In this document: one piece after another, positions 45,725 through 54,631 of the stretch
Layout: each line of letters starts with the position of its first letter
Numbering within the stretch: the stretch's first letter is position 1
From: Bacteroidales bacterium
GTDB taxonomy: Bacteria > Bacteroidota > Bacteroidia > Bacteroidales > UBA1402
Reading direction: 5' to 3'
DNA length: 64,000 nucleotides
Assembly: GCA_028709215.1 (NCBI GenBank)
Contig: JAQVXI010000003.1
Location: forward strand, 16,949-80,948
Translations under genes and position numbers: made by a program
The notes under the pieces: model-generated
What the model was told of the DNA's origin: nothing
Seen by the model: the letters and a program-made list of their open reading frames with translations, nothing else
The model's database searches: none

Positions 45725-48328
45725 CTATTTCTTCTTAAAACGCAGTACGGTAAAGGAATAGGCCGGAATTTGTAGAGAGGATGTTGCATCCAAGGTTATG
45801 ATCTCTTCCTTTGCTGCAGCCTTACGATCGTTGGGTTCTCCTTGCAGACGTGTACACATGACCTGATACGAAGCCGAAGGCAGCAACGAAGTCAAATCCA
45901 ATTTCACATGAGCCTCCACCGGTAAAGCGTGCACCAGTTTGACGATCACATCGCCTGTTTCTGCATCTTCAACCACAGAGCAGCCAAAACGCTTTTGAAT
46001 CCCCTCCCGCTGGTCCGAAAGCTGGATGCGTTGGTGATAATAGATACTCCCGGCATTTTGTCCGAACATTTTTTGAACGTAGTAGCCAACCGTCGGCAAA
46101 ACTTCTGAATTGTCGAAGTAAATGAGGTCCGGATTCCAATTGGTACGTCGGTTCTTGGCCAACATGGGTGCATACGAAGTCATCCGCACCACATCGGCAT
46201 TTCGTTCAATGTGAGTCAAATACAACGCCTCAGACAAGGCAGTCTCCATGTTGTTGTGTCTGCCCGGAACGTGCGCAGCGTATTCGCCCAAATAGACCTT
46301 TGGCTTGGAGCGGTCGTATCGATCGTAATAATCACCGTTGTGAATAAACCATCCGGGAGCCACATAGTAGTGTTCATCCACCATGGGAACACCCAGTTCC
46401 GTTGCAAATTTCCAGCCTTCCGAATAATCCGACCCTTCAAAGAAAGGACCCACCGTGCCAATGACCGTTATTTCCGGATACTTTTCAACAACAGCGTTGT
46501 AAATCATCTCAAAACGTTCCTTAAACACTTCCGAGATCAAATCCTCGTTCCCAATACCAATATATTTTAAGTGAAACGGTTCGGGATGACCGGCTTCCGC
46601 GCGCAATCGACCCCACGTCGTGTTGCGATCTCCGTTTGCCCATTCAATCAAATTGAGTACCTCTTGTACATAATCGTGCATATCACACATAGGAATGCCC
46701 CCTTGCTGTCCGGCTCCTCCGCACGAGGAGTTTTGACAAGGCACACCGGCAGGCAAGACAGGCACAGGTTCCGCACCCAGATCTTCACAAAACTGAAAGT
46801 ATTCATAATAACCCAAGCCCATGGACTGATGATAATTCCATATATTGCGTTGTGGCACGCGAGCTTCCAAGGGTCCAAGGGTCTGATCCCATCGATACAT
46901 GTTGTGAAGACCGTCACCGTGGGCCACACAACCACCCGGGAAACGCACAAATCGAGGCTGCATCGCCTCAATCACTTCTGCCAAATCCTTTCGGAGTCCA
47001 TTCTTGCGTCCCTTGTACGTATCCTTTGGAAACAAAGAAATCATATCCAAATGCAACACACCGCTTCCTTCGAAATACAGCTCCAAAGTCGACTGATGAT
47101 CCGTGCCTTTGCTTTTTAAGGCAACAGTCGATGTTCCCCATTGAGTTTTCGGGCGATTGATGTTCGCATCGGCAAGCACACGACCGTCTGAAGCAATCAA
47201 ACGGGCACGAAGGCTTCCCTTGAAACCTTGAAGCGAACGATAAAACAGACTCAGATTGTATATTTCCCCCGCTCGCACAACGATCCCATCGTAACCATCG
47301 TTCAAAAGACTTCCCTTTTCTTGTATGTGCACGACAGCATAGTGGGGGTTGTTTGCATGAATGGGATGTACGGAGTCGATGGTAAACAGGTTATTCTCTC
47401 CCCTTATTGTCCAGGAATGTGTCGCATTCCATTTGGGATCTCTTCCGTTTTTATCGGATGGCTTGTATTCAAATCCACGATTTTCAATCAACTCCGCATA
47501 CAAACCACCATCGGCAGCGTAACTGATGTCTTCAAAAAAGGCCCCGATCAACAGGTCACTCATGGGAACGGATTGATCTCGAACAGCGGCTACCTGAATA
47601 TCCAGCGGCTTCAAATTGGGAAAACGCTGCAAATCCTCCGAAGCACGCTCAGCCCATAACTGGTTACGCTTTTCCTGAAGAAGCTGAAAATCCATCAAAC
47701 CTTGTAATTCTTTCCAGGAGACCCGATGCTTGGTTCCCGCATACGAATCCAAGCCAACCGGTTGAATCAACCGTTCGTTTGCGACCGCGCCGACTACGAT
47801 TTTTGATGCGGGTGAAAAGTGTTTAAAATCAGAGGTCCTGGATTGATACAGTGTTTCGATCCCGTCTTTTACCTGCTTCCATGCAAACACATAGTCGTTC
47901 TCAATTTTTGATATCGTAGGCGACAAGCATACCTCGGTAGAAAGCGTATAGTATTCTTGTGGCTTCCATAGGGTAAGATTGGTTGAAGTGGCGTGGGCAA
48001 TCACGCCATCGTATTCATTCAGTTGCCATACACAATGCCACAAACCGGAAGATTCTCGATACAAATAGGGTAAAATCATTCGTTTTTCGACACCCCACGC
48101 TCCGTAATCACTTCCTAAAAATCGATGGTTGGAACCAATGGTCTGCCAACGATCGCCATCCAAACTCCAGGCCAGATGCAGACCATCCCGGCCACTGTTT
48201 TGACCCGTTGAAAACGCAAAAATAAAGGCGGAATCGGGTTCGTTGGCAACAATACCCACAAAAGGCACACTCAGCAAAAAGACAAGAACCAACAACGTAC
48301 CCAATAAAGAATCGAAGTGTTTTTTCAT
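45725..48328 (-). CDS. GH51-like alpha-L-arabinofuranosidase with N-terminal partial GH43-like domain
   Basis: The 867-residue protein has an N-terminal signal or anchor (about 1-28). Residues about 32-230 resemble blades of a GH43/GH32-type propeller (GLHLAWSLDGDRWQTIG, VIAHATSTNLTLWKP), but are too short for a full five-bladed domain. The GH51 part follows: a carbohydrate-binding insertion (about 320-460), then a TIM barrel with the acid/base Glu in YIGIGNED (about 593) and the nucleophile Glu in VYLGEYA (about 681), and a C-terminal beta-domain. GH51 enzymes release arabinose from arabinan or arabinoxylan. It has an excellent promoter of its own. Confidence 0.9.
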   Translation of the reverse strand: MKKHFDSLLGTLLVLVFLLSVPFVGIVANEPDSAFIFAFSTGQNSGRDGLHLAWSLDGDRWQTIGSNHRFLGSDYGAWGVEKRMILPYLYRESSGLWHCVWQLNEYDGVIAHATSTNLTLWKPQEYYTLSTEVCLSPTISKIENDYVFAWKQVKDGIETLYQSRTSDFKHFSPASKIVVGAVANERLIQPVGLDSYAGTKHRVSWKELQGLMDFQLLQEKRNQLWAERASEDLQRFPNLKPLDIQVAAVRDQSVPMSDLLIGAFFEDISYAADGGLYAELIENRGFEYKPSDKNGRDPKWNATHSWTIRGENNLFTIDSVHPIHANNPHYAVVHIQEKGSLLNDGYDGIVVRAGEIYNLSLFYRSLQGFKGSLRARLIASDGRVLADANINRPKTQWGTSTVALKSKGTDHQSTLELYFEGSGVLHLDMISLFPKDTYKGRKNGLRKDLAEVIEAMQPRFVRFPGGCVAHGDGLHNMYRWDQTLGPLEARVPQRNIWNYHQSMGLGYYEYFQFCEDLGAEPVPVLPAGVPCQNSSCGGAGQQGGIPMCDMHDYVQEVLNLIEWANGDRNTTWGRLRAEAGHPEPFHLKYIGIGNEDLISEVFKERFEMIYNAVVEKYPEITVIGTVGPFFEGSDYSEGWKFATELGVPMVDEHYYVAPGWFIHNGDYYDRYDRSKPKVYLGEYAAHVPGRHNNMETALSEALYLTHIERNADVVRMTSYAPMLAKNRRTNWNPDLIYFDNSEVLPTVGYYVQKMFGQNAGSIYYHQRIQLSDQREGIQKRFGCSVVEDAETGDVIVKLVHALPVEAHVKLDLTSLLPSASYQVMCTRLQGEPNDRKAAAKEEIITLDATSSLQIPAYSFTVLRFKKK

Positions 48329-48345
48329 GAAATTTGAATTTGTGT

Positions 48346-48378
48346 CAAATATACACTTTCTTCCTTATTGTACAAAAA
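48346..48378 (-). promoter_or_regulatory. Consensus promoter of the GH51-like gene
   Basis: On the minus strand TTTTTG (48378-48373), a 19-base spacer and TATATTTG (48353-48346) match the Bacteroidota consensus TTTG-N19-TAnnTTTG exactly. The predicted leader is about 12 bases long before the ATG at 48328. Confidence 0.88.
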
Positions 48379-48386
48379 GACGTCAA

Positions 48387-48902
48387 TCAAATGCAAGCGG
48401 CAATGTAACTGCGCACATGGTTTCTGCCCATTAATAAATGTTTTTCTACGGTTCTTGGACTAATTTGAAGGTTTTCTGCCATCTCGCGATACGAGTAATC
48501 ACCATGCATACTTAACTGGTATACTTTTTTCCTTTGTGCCGGTAGCTGATCGATGGCCTTTTGTTCCAACACAAGCAACTCGTTGTACGCAACACAATCC
48601 TCCGTTGTACAAGAAAGTTCCTCACTTTCATCCAACACATTCTTACACACCTCCAGCTTTTTAAAGAAACGTCGATTGTAATCGATGCAAAGATTACGGG
48701 CAATCGTAAAGATTAAGTATTGTACGGTTTCCTGACGAAGCATCTGCCCCAAACCAACCAATTTGATGAAAACATCCTGCGTCAGATCTTCGGCTTCAAA
48801 ATTCTGAACCAATCGTTTTGTAAAGTAGCCGAGCACTGCTGGACGGTAGGTTTGGTACGCATCTGCAATAATTGAATCACATGTGTTTTGTTCTGTTCTC
48901 AT
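48387..48902 (-). CDS. ECF sigma-70 factor (orphan, FecI-like)
   Basis: I start at the ATG ending at 48902 because the in-frame ATG at 48941 lies inside the promoter's -7 element. The 171-residue protein has sigma region 2 (about 15-80, NFEAEDLTQDVFIKLV) and region 4 (about 110-165, LPAQRKKVYQLSMHGDYSYREMAENLQISPRTVEKHLLMGR). It is typical of the expanded Bacteroidota ECF set that usually pairs with a FecR anti-sigma and a SusC carrying an STN domain. Neither partner is next to it: the neighbours are GH51-like and the hybrid two-component gene. It may be controlled by expression level alone. Confidence 0.9.
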   Translation of the reverse strand: MRTEQNTCDSIIADAYQTYRPAVLGYFTKRLVQNFEAEDLTQDVFIKLVGLGQMLRQETVQYLIFTIARNLCIDYNRRFFKKLEVCKNVLDESEELSCTTEDCVAYNELLVLEQKAIDQLPAQRKKVYQLSMHGDYSYREMAENLQISPRTVEKHLLMGRNHVRSYIAACI

Positions 48903-48938
48903 GGCGAGGTCTTTTTTCTGTGCATTCTTGATATAGCA

Positions 48939-48946
48939 CAAAAGTA
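48939..48946 (-). promoter_or_regulatory. -7 promoter element of the orphan ECF gene
   Basis: TACTTTTG on the minus strand (48946-48939) matches TAnnTTTG, 37 bases before the chosen ATG. No clear -33 element is seen. It lies downstream of an inverted repeat at 48981-49025 that might bind a regulator. Confidence 0.5.
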
Positions 48947-49082
48947 GACCCCAAATAGCCGTTAAACCCGATATTTTGTATCACATGTCAACCCGTTTTG
49001 TCACAAGATGCTGTACAACATGTGAAGGGTATAAAATGTATCAAAAGGGGATCAAATGTAACATAACACCGCAGAAGCATGC

Positions 49083-52000
49083 TTAATTCGCATTCGTATC
49101 GATCGGATTGTCGGCATATTGTGAGGGAGACAGACCAAACGCCTCTTTAAAATACTTCCGGAAATACTTGGGATTATTAAAACCGACCATATAGGTTACA
49201 TCATTGACCGACATCTTTCCATCCCGCAACAACTGAGCAGCCCGCTTCAACCGCATCAATCGCATGAACTCAATGGGGGATTTTCCGGTAATCGCTACCA
49301 GTTTGCGATACAAGTGGCCACGGGACATCCCCAACTCCGAAGCCAACTCATCTACCGAAAATTCGGTATCGGACATGTGGTCCTCAATCAACTTCAAAGC
49401 ATCTTTGATCAACTTTTCATCCAACGTATTGACGGTGATGGCAGAAGGTTCCACATCAATGGTTTTCTGAAACAGTTTTTGCCGTTCCTCCTGATGCTCT
49501 ACAAGCGATGCGATGCGAAGCAATAGTAAATCCAGATGGAATGGTTTTGTTAAATAGTAATCGGCACCCACTTCGTAACCACTTAATTTGTATTCATCGG
49601 CAGAACGTGCCGTCAGGATAATGACCGGAATATGGGAGGTTCGCAAATCGGCCTTCAACATCTTACACAACTCCAAACCATCCCTTTTGGGCATCATCAA
49701 ATCACTCACAATTAGGTCCGGTTGCTTATCTACGGCAAAATCAAACGCCTCCATTCCGTCCCGCGCTTCAATAATCTGATAATGATGTGCCAACTGCTCT
49801 TTAAGAAACAAACGAAACTCTTCGTTGTCTTCCACCAGCAGCAAGCGTTTTAATGCACTGCCCATCGCCGGATGCAGTTTTTCGTCCACCACCTCTTGGC
49901 TGTGTTGTTCATTGTTGGTATTCAGCAACATTTCTTCCGATGCAAGATTCATGGGAATACGAACGGTAAACACGGTCCCCTTTCCAAGCACACTCTCAAC
50001 ACGAACCTCACCCTGATGCAATTTAACGTATTCACGTACCAAATGCAAACCAATACCACTCCCTTGCTGATCGGATGCATCCTTGTGCTTGGACTGGTAA
50101 AACCGCTCAAAGATAAAGGGCAAATCCTCGGGGTCTATCCCCATACCACTATCACTGAAGCGCATCATCAAATCTCCGATTTCCGAATCCGATCCATTTT
50201 CCTTCCAAAGCTCGATACGAATAAAACCCGATTCACTCGTGTACTTCAACGCATTTGACAGAATGTTGTTGAAGATCTTCTGCATCTTATCTTTGTCAAA
50301 CGCCATGATTGCAGACTTTTCGGGTGTCTCAAAATACAAATAAATATTGCGCAACCGGGCAGATTCCGTAAACTCACTGCATACAATGTGGGCAAACTCC
50401 ACCATATCTCCTTGAGCAAGAAGCAAGTGTTCTCCAGAAACCTCAATCTTTCGAAAATCCAACAACTGATTTACCAAAGAGAGTAGTGTCTGAGCATTGC
50501 GTTGTATGGGAGCCAATTGCTGACGAAGTCCATGGACATCCAGCGGTATGGTATGCCCCAGATTGCGAATCAAATTATCCAAGGGTGTCATAATCAACGT
50601 CAATGGAGTACGGAATTCATGACTGATGTTGGTGAAAAATTGGAATTTCATCTGATCCAACTCCTCCTTTTGTCGTCCACGCTCTTTTAATGTGTCTTCT
50701 TCCAGACGTCTTTGATGCCTTATTCTAAGGAAACGCACAAATAACACCAGTGATGTCATCAGAAGGATCAAATAGAAAACATTGGCATACAAGGATTTCC
50801 AAAAAGGCGGGCTGATTTGAATCATCAATTGGGTATACGCATCCCCCCATTCCGCACCAATATTGCTTGCCTGCAGATAGAAGGTATAGGTTCCGGGGTT
50901 TAAATCCGTGTAGGCTGCACGTCCTCTCTTTGATCTCAGCTCAACCCAATTTTCGTCAACCCCTTCCAAACGATATCGATATACGGTTTGCGCCGGCTCC
51001 AGGTAATTAAGCGCCGAAAAATCCAGTGCGATAAAATTCTCGTTGTATTTGAGCTTTAAGCGTTGAATTTTATTGATGGCTTCCGACAATAGCACGCGAC
51101 CATTGTACTTCTGATTCAGCATTACCGGCTTATTAAAAAGACTCAATTCCGTAATTACCGGATTTACATCGGCCTCAAACACTCGAACCGTTTCCGGGAA
51201 GAAATAATTAAATCCGGCAAAACCACCGAAGTACAAACGACCGTCAGAAGCCTTCAAATGTGCATGAAAATTGAAGGAATTTCCTTGAAGGCCGTCATAA
51301 TCCGTAAAATTCACAAAATGCGTGCGATAATACTGTCCTACAAGCTCCACTTCCAGTTTAGACAGACCCTTATACGTACTGATCCAAAGGATGCCCTTTG
51401 AGTCTTCCTCAATCGCCTGTACGCAATTGTTGGGCAATCCGTCTTCCACATGTAAGATTCGAAACCGATCCCGTCGCATATCATACATACACAAACCATC
51501 CTGCGTACAGACCCAGAGTAAACCCCGTGAATCCACATAGGCATTGTTAATCTGTGCCAAATTGGATGAGATGGACAAAAGTTTGGAATCATTAAAAACA
51601 AACCGATTGGTGGAGGCATCCAATTTGAAAAAGCCTTTGGTTGAACAAAAAAGGATATCACCATTAGGCATTTCACACATACTCGGAATGTGTTTGTGCG
51701 TAACCATCTCAGGGTAACGGTCTATGAGGCGTTCAAAATGTCCATTATCCGGATTAAACAAACCCACGCCAAAATTGATGGGTGCTACCCACATACGTTG
51801 TTTCGAATCGATCAACACCGAACGGATGTTGGATTCCGGAATCGTGCTGGGCTCCTGAGGATCCGGTTTGAAGACTCGTACGGCACCTTTGTCGTAACAA
51901 ATGAGTCCATGATACAACGTAGCGATCCACAATCTGTTGTTCGAATCAATCTGACTTTGAATCATCACATTGTACCCGTCTTTTGAATCGAGGTTTAAAG

Positions 52001-53222
52001 ACGGCATCGATTCATACTGACCGTTTTTCGAATCAAAAAGATAACCACCATCCACCGTCCCAACAAAAATTCGACCATCCTGAAACTCCGAAAAACATTT
52101 GACATTTTTATACGGACCGGTTGGTCCCAGTGTCGTCGAAGCAATGCGTTGTTGAGCAAACTTATTCAAACCCGGATGATAATAGCATACACCCGAAAAG
52201 GTGGTTCCCATCCATACACCACCATCCCGATCCATAAAAATTGAGGAGATATCGCTGCGAATGGATTGGTCGTAACCCAACGTGATTGTGGGATGATGTT
52301 CAATGGCTCGGTTTTCCTGATGGATGACAAAAAAACCCTCTTGCCCGGTTCCAACCCATACATTGCCATAAAGATCCATTTCCATACAGGTAAATAGGTT
52401 GTAATTATCTGCATATTCAGGAAAAAGATCGGTCCATTCTTTGGTCGTCGTCTCAAAATACAAGACGCCTTTGTCGTGCTGAACAAACAAATTGCCTTTG
52501 TCATCTGCGCGCACCGTCATACGCACGGAACCCAAACGACGACTAAAATCATTCAAATTTCGCCCCAACAGATAATCATCCTCAAAAACAATGTTCTTCG
52601 TTTCCATATCAAAACAGAGCAACATTCCGGCATCCGTCAAGATCCAAGCATTCTGATCTATAAGTGTCAAACACTGAACATAGCCTTGCTGCATCCAGTA
52701 TCGATTCGATCCATCCAAAACACGAATCCACTCCCCGGAGACTTCCTCCTGATAATACAAACTTTCTGCATCCGTACGGATCCAGTAACGCTTTTGTTCG
52801 TCAATAAAAACCATTCGGACGGCATCGTGAAATCCCATTTCCTGAAAAAAGCCTTGAACATTGGGCAAAAAGGATTCTGTTTTTGGATCAAAAATCGCCA
52901 GATTCTCGTTATTTGTAGCAAAGATTAAACCCGTAGGATTGCTGGCATAATGGATGTTGGTATTGGTCGTAAGATCGGACCGCAAGTCACTGGGCTGATG
53001 AAAATGACGAAACGAAACGCCATCATAGCGGTTCATAAAAGCCTCTGTACGAAACCATAAGAAACCTTCCGCGTCCTTAAAAATCGCATATACTTTGTTG
53101 TCAGATAAGCCGTCTTGTACATCCATCTGACGAAAGACGTACGACTCGGCAAGGGCCATTCGACTTGATATCAACATACAAGCCAGACACGTCAAGAAAC
53201 GGAGAGAGAAGATTGTGTGCAT
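49083..53222 (-). CDS. Hybrid two-component system regulator (sensor, kinase, receiver, AraC)
   Basis: The 1379-residue single-protein regulator has a signal peptide (about 1-26), a periplasmic sensor made of repeated propeller blades (about 30-700, with repeats such as DGLSDNKVYAIFKDAEGFLWFRT) and a Y_Y_Y domain (about 715-800). A membrane helix lies at about 808-830. The cytoplasmic part has HisKA with the phospho-acceptor His in NISHEFRTPL (about 866), an ATPase domain, a receiver with Asp in DLMMPK (about 1176) and an AraC-type DNA-binding domain (about 1290-1376). Such proteins sense oligosaccharides in the periplasm and activate PUL genes. It lies between GH51 and GH88 genes, about 16 kb from the large PUL, which it may control. 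Confidence 0.97.
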   Translation of the reverse strand: MHTIFSLRFLTCLACMLISSRMALAESYVFRQMDVQDGLSDNKVYAIFKDAEGFLWFRTEAFMNRYDGVSFRHFHQPSDLRSDLTTNTNIHYASNPTGLIFATNNENLAIFDPKTESFLPNVQGFFQEMGFHDAVRMVFIDEQKRYWIRTDAESLYYQEEVSGEWIRVLDGSNRYWMQQGYVQCLTLIDQNAWILTDAGMLLCFDMETKNIVFEDDYLLGRNLNDFSRRLGSVRMTVRADDKGNLFVQHDKGVLYFETTTKEWTDLFPEYADNYNLFTCMEMDLYGNVWVGTGQEGFFVIHQENRAIEHHPTITLGYDQSIRSDISSIFMDRDGGVWMGTTFSGVCYYHPGLNKFAQQRIASTTLGPTGPYKNVKCFSEFQDGRIFVGTVDGGYLFDSKNGQYESMPSLNLDSKDGYNVMIQSQIDSNNRLWIATLYHGLICYDKGAVRVFKPDPQEPSTIPESNIRSVLIDSKQRMWVAPINFGVGLFNPDNGHFERLIDRYPEMVTHKHIPSMCEMPNGDILFCSTKGFFKLDASTNRFVFNDSKLLSISSNLAQINNAYVDSRGLLWVCTQDGLCMYDMRRDRFRILHVEDGLPNNCVQAIEEDSKGILWISTYKGLSKLEVELVGQYYRTHFVNFTDYDGLQGNSFNFHAHLKASDGRLYFGGFAGFNYFFPETVRVFEADVNPVITELSLFNKPVMLNQKYNGRVLLSEAINKIQRLKLKYNENFIALDFSALNYLEPAQTVYRYRLEGVDENWVELRSKRGRAAYTDLNPGTYTFYLQASNIGAEWGDAYTQLMIQISPPFWKSLYANVFYLILLMTSLVLFVRFLRIRHQRRLEEDTLKERGRQKEELDQMKFQFFTNISHEFRTPLTLIMTPLDNLIRNLGHTIPLDVHGLRQQLAPIQRNAQTLLSLVNQLLDFRKIEVSGEHLLLAQGDMVEFAHIVCSEFTESARLRNIYLYFETPEKSAIMAFDKDKMQKIFNNILSNALKYTSESGFIRIELWKENGSDSEIGDLMMRFSDSGMGIDPEDLPFIFERFYQSKHKDASDQQGSGIGLHLVREYVKLHQGEVRVESVLGKGTVFTVRIPMNLASEEMLLNTNNEQHSQEVVDEKLHPAMGSALKRLLLVEDNEEFRLFLKEQLAHHYQIIEARDGMEAFDFAVDKQPDLIVSDLMMPKRDGLELCKMLKADLRTSHIPVIILTARSADEYKLSGYEVGADYYLTKPFHLDLLLLRIASLVEHQEERQKLFQKTIDVEPSAITVNTLDEKLIKDALKLIEDHMSDTEFSVDELASELGMSRGHLYRKLVAITGKSPIEFMRLMRLKRAAQLLRDGKMSVNDVTYMVGFNNPKYFRKYFKEAFGLSPSQYADNPIDTNAN

Positions 53223-53241
53223 GTTGAAGGTACTAGATCAG

Positions 53242-53271
53242 CAAAGATAAAAAAAAGAACAGCTCAACCAA
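53242..53271 (-). promoter_or_regulatory. Promoter of the hybrid two-component gene
   Basis: On the minus strand TTG (53271-53269), a 19-base spacer and TATCTTTG (53249-53242) match the consensus. The ATG is about 14 bases after the predicted start. The -33 element lies in the loop of the upstream gene's terminator. Confidence 0.75.
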
Positions 53272-53288
53272 CAAGGACAGAGCTGTTC
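53249..53288 (-). terminator. Intrinsic terminator of the GH88 gene
   Basis: A perfect 9-bp stem, GAACAGCTC/GAGCTGTTC (53257-53265 and 53280-53288), is followed on the minus strand by eight T residues. It begins ten bases after the stop of the GH88 gene. Confidence 0.9.
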
Positions 53289-53297
53289 ATTTTGCGA

Positions 53298-54503
53298 TCA
53301 TTGAATCGCATTTCGATAACGCAATAAAGCTTCTATGTAATAATAATCCGCGTAAATGATGGACGCATCCACTTCTGACGCTCCGGGTTTATGACCGGTC
53401 GAATGTTTTAAAAACGATGTATTCTCCGTACCACTTTGATAGGGTCCCCTGCTCAGTGAACGCAGCATGCGCTCTGCAGCCTCAAAATACGCTTTAGCCT
53501 GCTTTTGTTCGGGAACAAGCTTAGACAATTCAATCAAAGCAGAAGCTGTTATGGCGGCAGCAGACGCATCTCTGGGAGCCTGAGGAATCAACGGATCGTC
53601 AAAATCCCAATAAGGCACGTAATCTTCAGGCAATCGATCCAGATAAGCTTTTGCTACTTTTTGTACAAAATCCAGATATTTCGGATCCTGGGTTTCACGG
53701 TACATAACCGTATACCCGTAAATAGCCCAAGCCTGACCCCTAGCCCACATACTGTTATCCGAATACCCCTGATGCGTAACGCCTTTGATAAACCGACCGT
53801 TGGACGTATCGTACACAGCAACATGGTAACAAGTGTGATCCGGTCGAAAATGGTATTGCATGGTTTTATCGGCATGATTTTTGGCAATTTCAATCAAGTT
53901 CGGATCCCCTCCGTGATTGGCGGCCCAAAACATCATTTCCAGATTGATCATATTGTCAATAATCGTATTGTGAGGCCACCCGTTGTTGGCCACTTCACGA
54001 GGCCAGGACAACATCGTACCAACAACCGGATTATACAAATCCATCAAAAGATGTGCCGACTTTATAATCACCTCTTTGTAAGCCGGATCCTGGGTCAAAC
54101 GAAACCCATTTCCAAAACTACAAAACATAAGAAATCCCAGGTCGTGATCATAAACGGGCCCATCCGCAATAGAAGCCAGGCTATTTGTGTAATTACGGGC
54201 TTGTTCAAGAATTGCACTGTCTTGTGCATACTCATAGGTATACCACAAAACACCAGGCCAAAAACCGGCACACCATTCCTCAATCGCAACGGGACGGAGA
54301 TTCCAATGTTGCTCTCCGCTTAAGATATTACGGGGAACCCTTGTATAATCGTACGGTTTTAATTGATTCAAACTCCGTCCGACCTGCGTCACACAATAAT
54401 CCAATGACTTATCGACGTCAAAAGCAGGTGATTTCTGGCAACTCAACAGCAAACAAACTCCCAATATGCCAATACAGCATTGCTTCCACTTATTTTTATT
54501 CAT
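53298..54503 (-). CDS. GH88 unsaturated glucuronyl hydrolase (lipoprotein)
   Basis: The 401-residue protein has a lipoprotein signal ending in LLLSC (cysteine at 22). The alpha/alpha-barrel contains the two key aspartates of GH88 in the expected contexts, Asp121 in YDHDLGF and Asp183 in IIDNMINLEMMFWA, plus GYSDNSMWARGQAWAIYGY. GH88 enzymes remove the unsaturated uronic acid that polysaccharide lyases leave at the non-reducing end. This links it logically to the lyase-like enzymes of the large PUL. GH105 is a related alternative, but the sequence context favours GH88. It has its own terminator and no recognised promoter in the 128-base gap upstream. Confidence 0.93.
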   Translation of the reverse strand: MNKNKWKQCCIGILGVCLLLSCQKSPAFDVDKSLDYCVTQVGRSLNQLKPYDYTRVPRNILSGEQHWNLRPVAIEEWCAGFWPGVLWYTYEYAQDSAILEQARNYTNSLASIADGPVYDHDLGFLMFCSFGNGFRLTQDPAYKEVIIKSAHLLMDLYNPVVGTMLSWPREVANNGWPHNTIIDNMINLEMMFWAANHGGDPNLIEIAKNHADKTMQYHFRPDHTCYHVAVYDTSNGRFIKGVTHQGYSDNSMWARGQAWAIYGYTVMYRETQDPKYLDFVQKVAKAYLDRLPEDYVPYWDFDDPLIPQAPRDASAAAITASALIELSKLVPEQKQAKAYFEAAERMLRSLSRGPYQSGTENTSFLKHSTGHKPGASEVDASIIYADYYYIEALLRYRNAIQ

Positions 54504-54607
54504 ATACCTTAGAGATTCGTTTTAACACAATCGCATAAAAAGAACGACCTTTCTAGACTATATACGTTTGAAAACAAATTCTCCCTAATCGCAAAGGACA
54601 ATATTTT

Positions 54608-54615
54608 TATCTTTG
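54608..54615 (+). promoter_or_regulatory. -7 promoter element of pabB
   Basis: TATCTTTG matches TAnnTTTG. Transcription would start near 54621, about 11 bases before the TTG start codon at 54632. No TTG was found at the -33 position. Confidence 0.6.
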
Positions 54616-54631
54616 TACAAAAAAAATTGCG

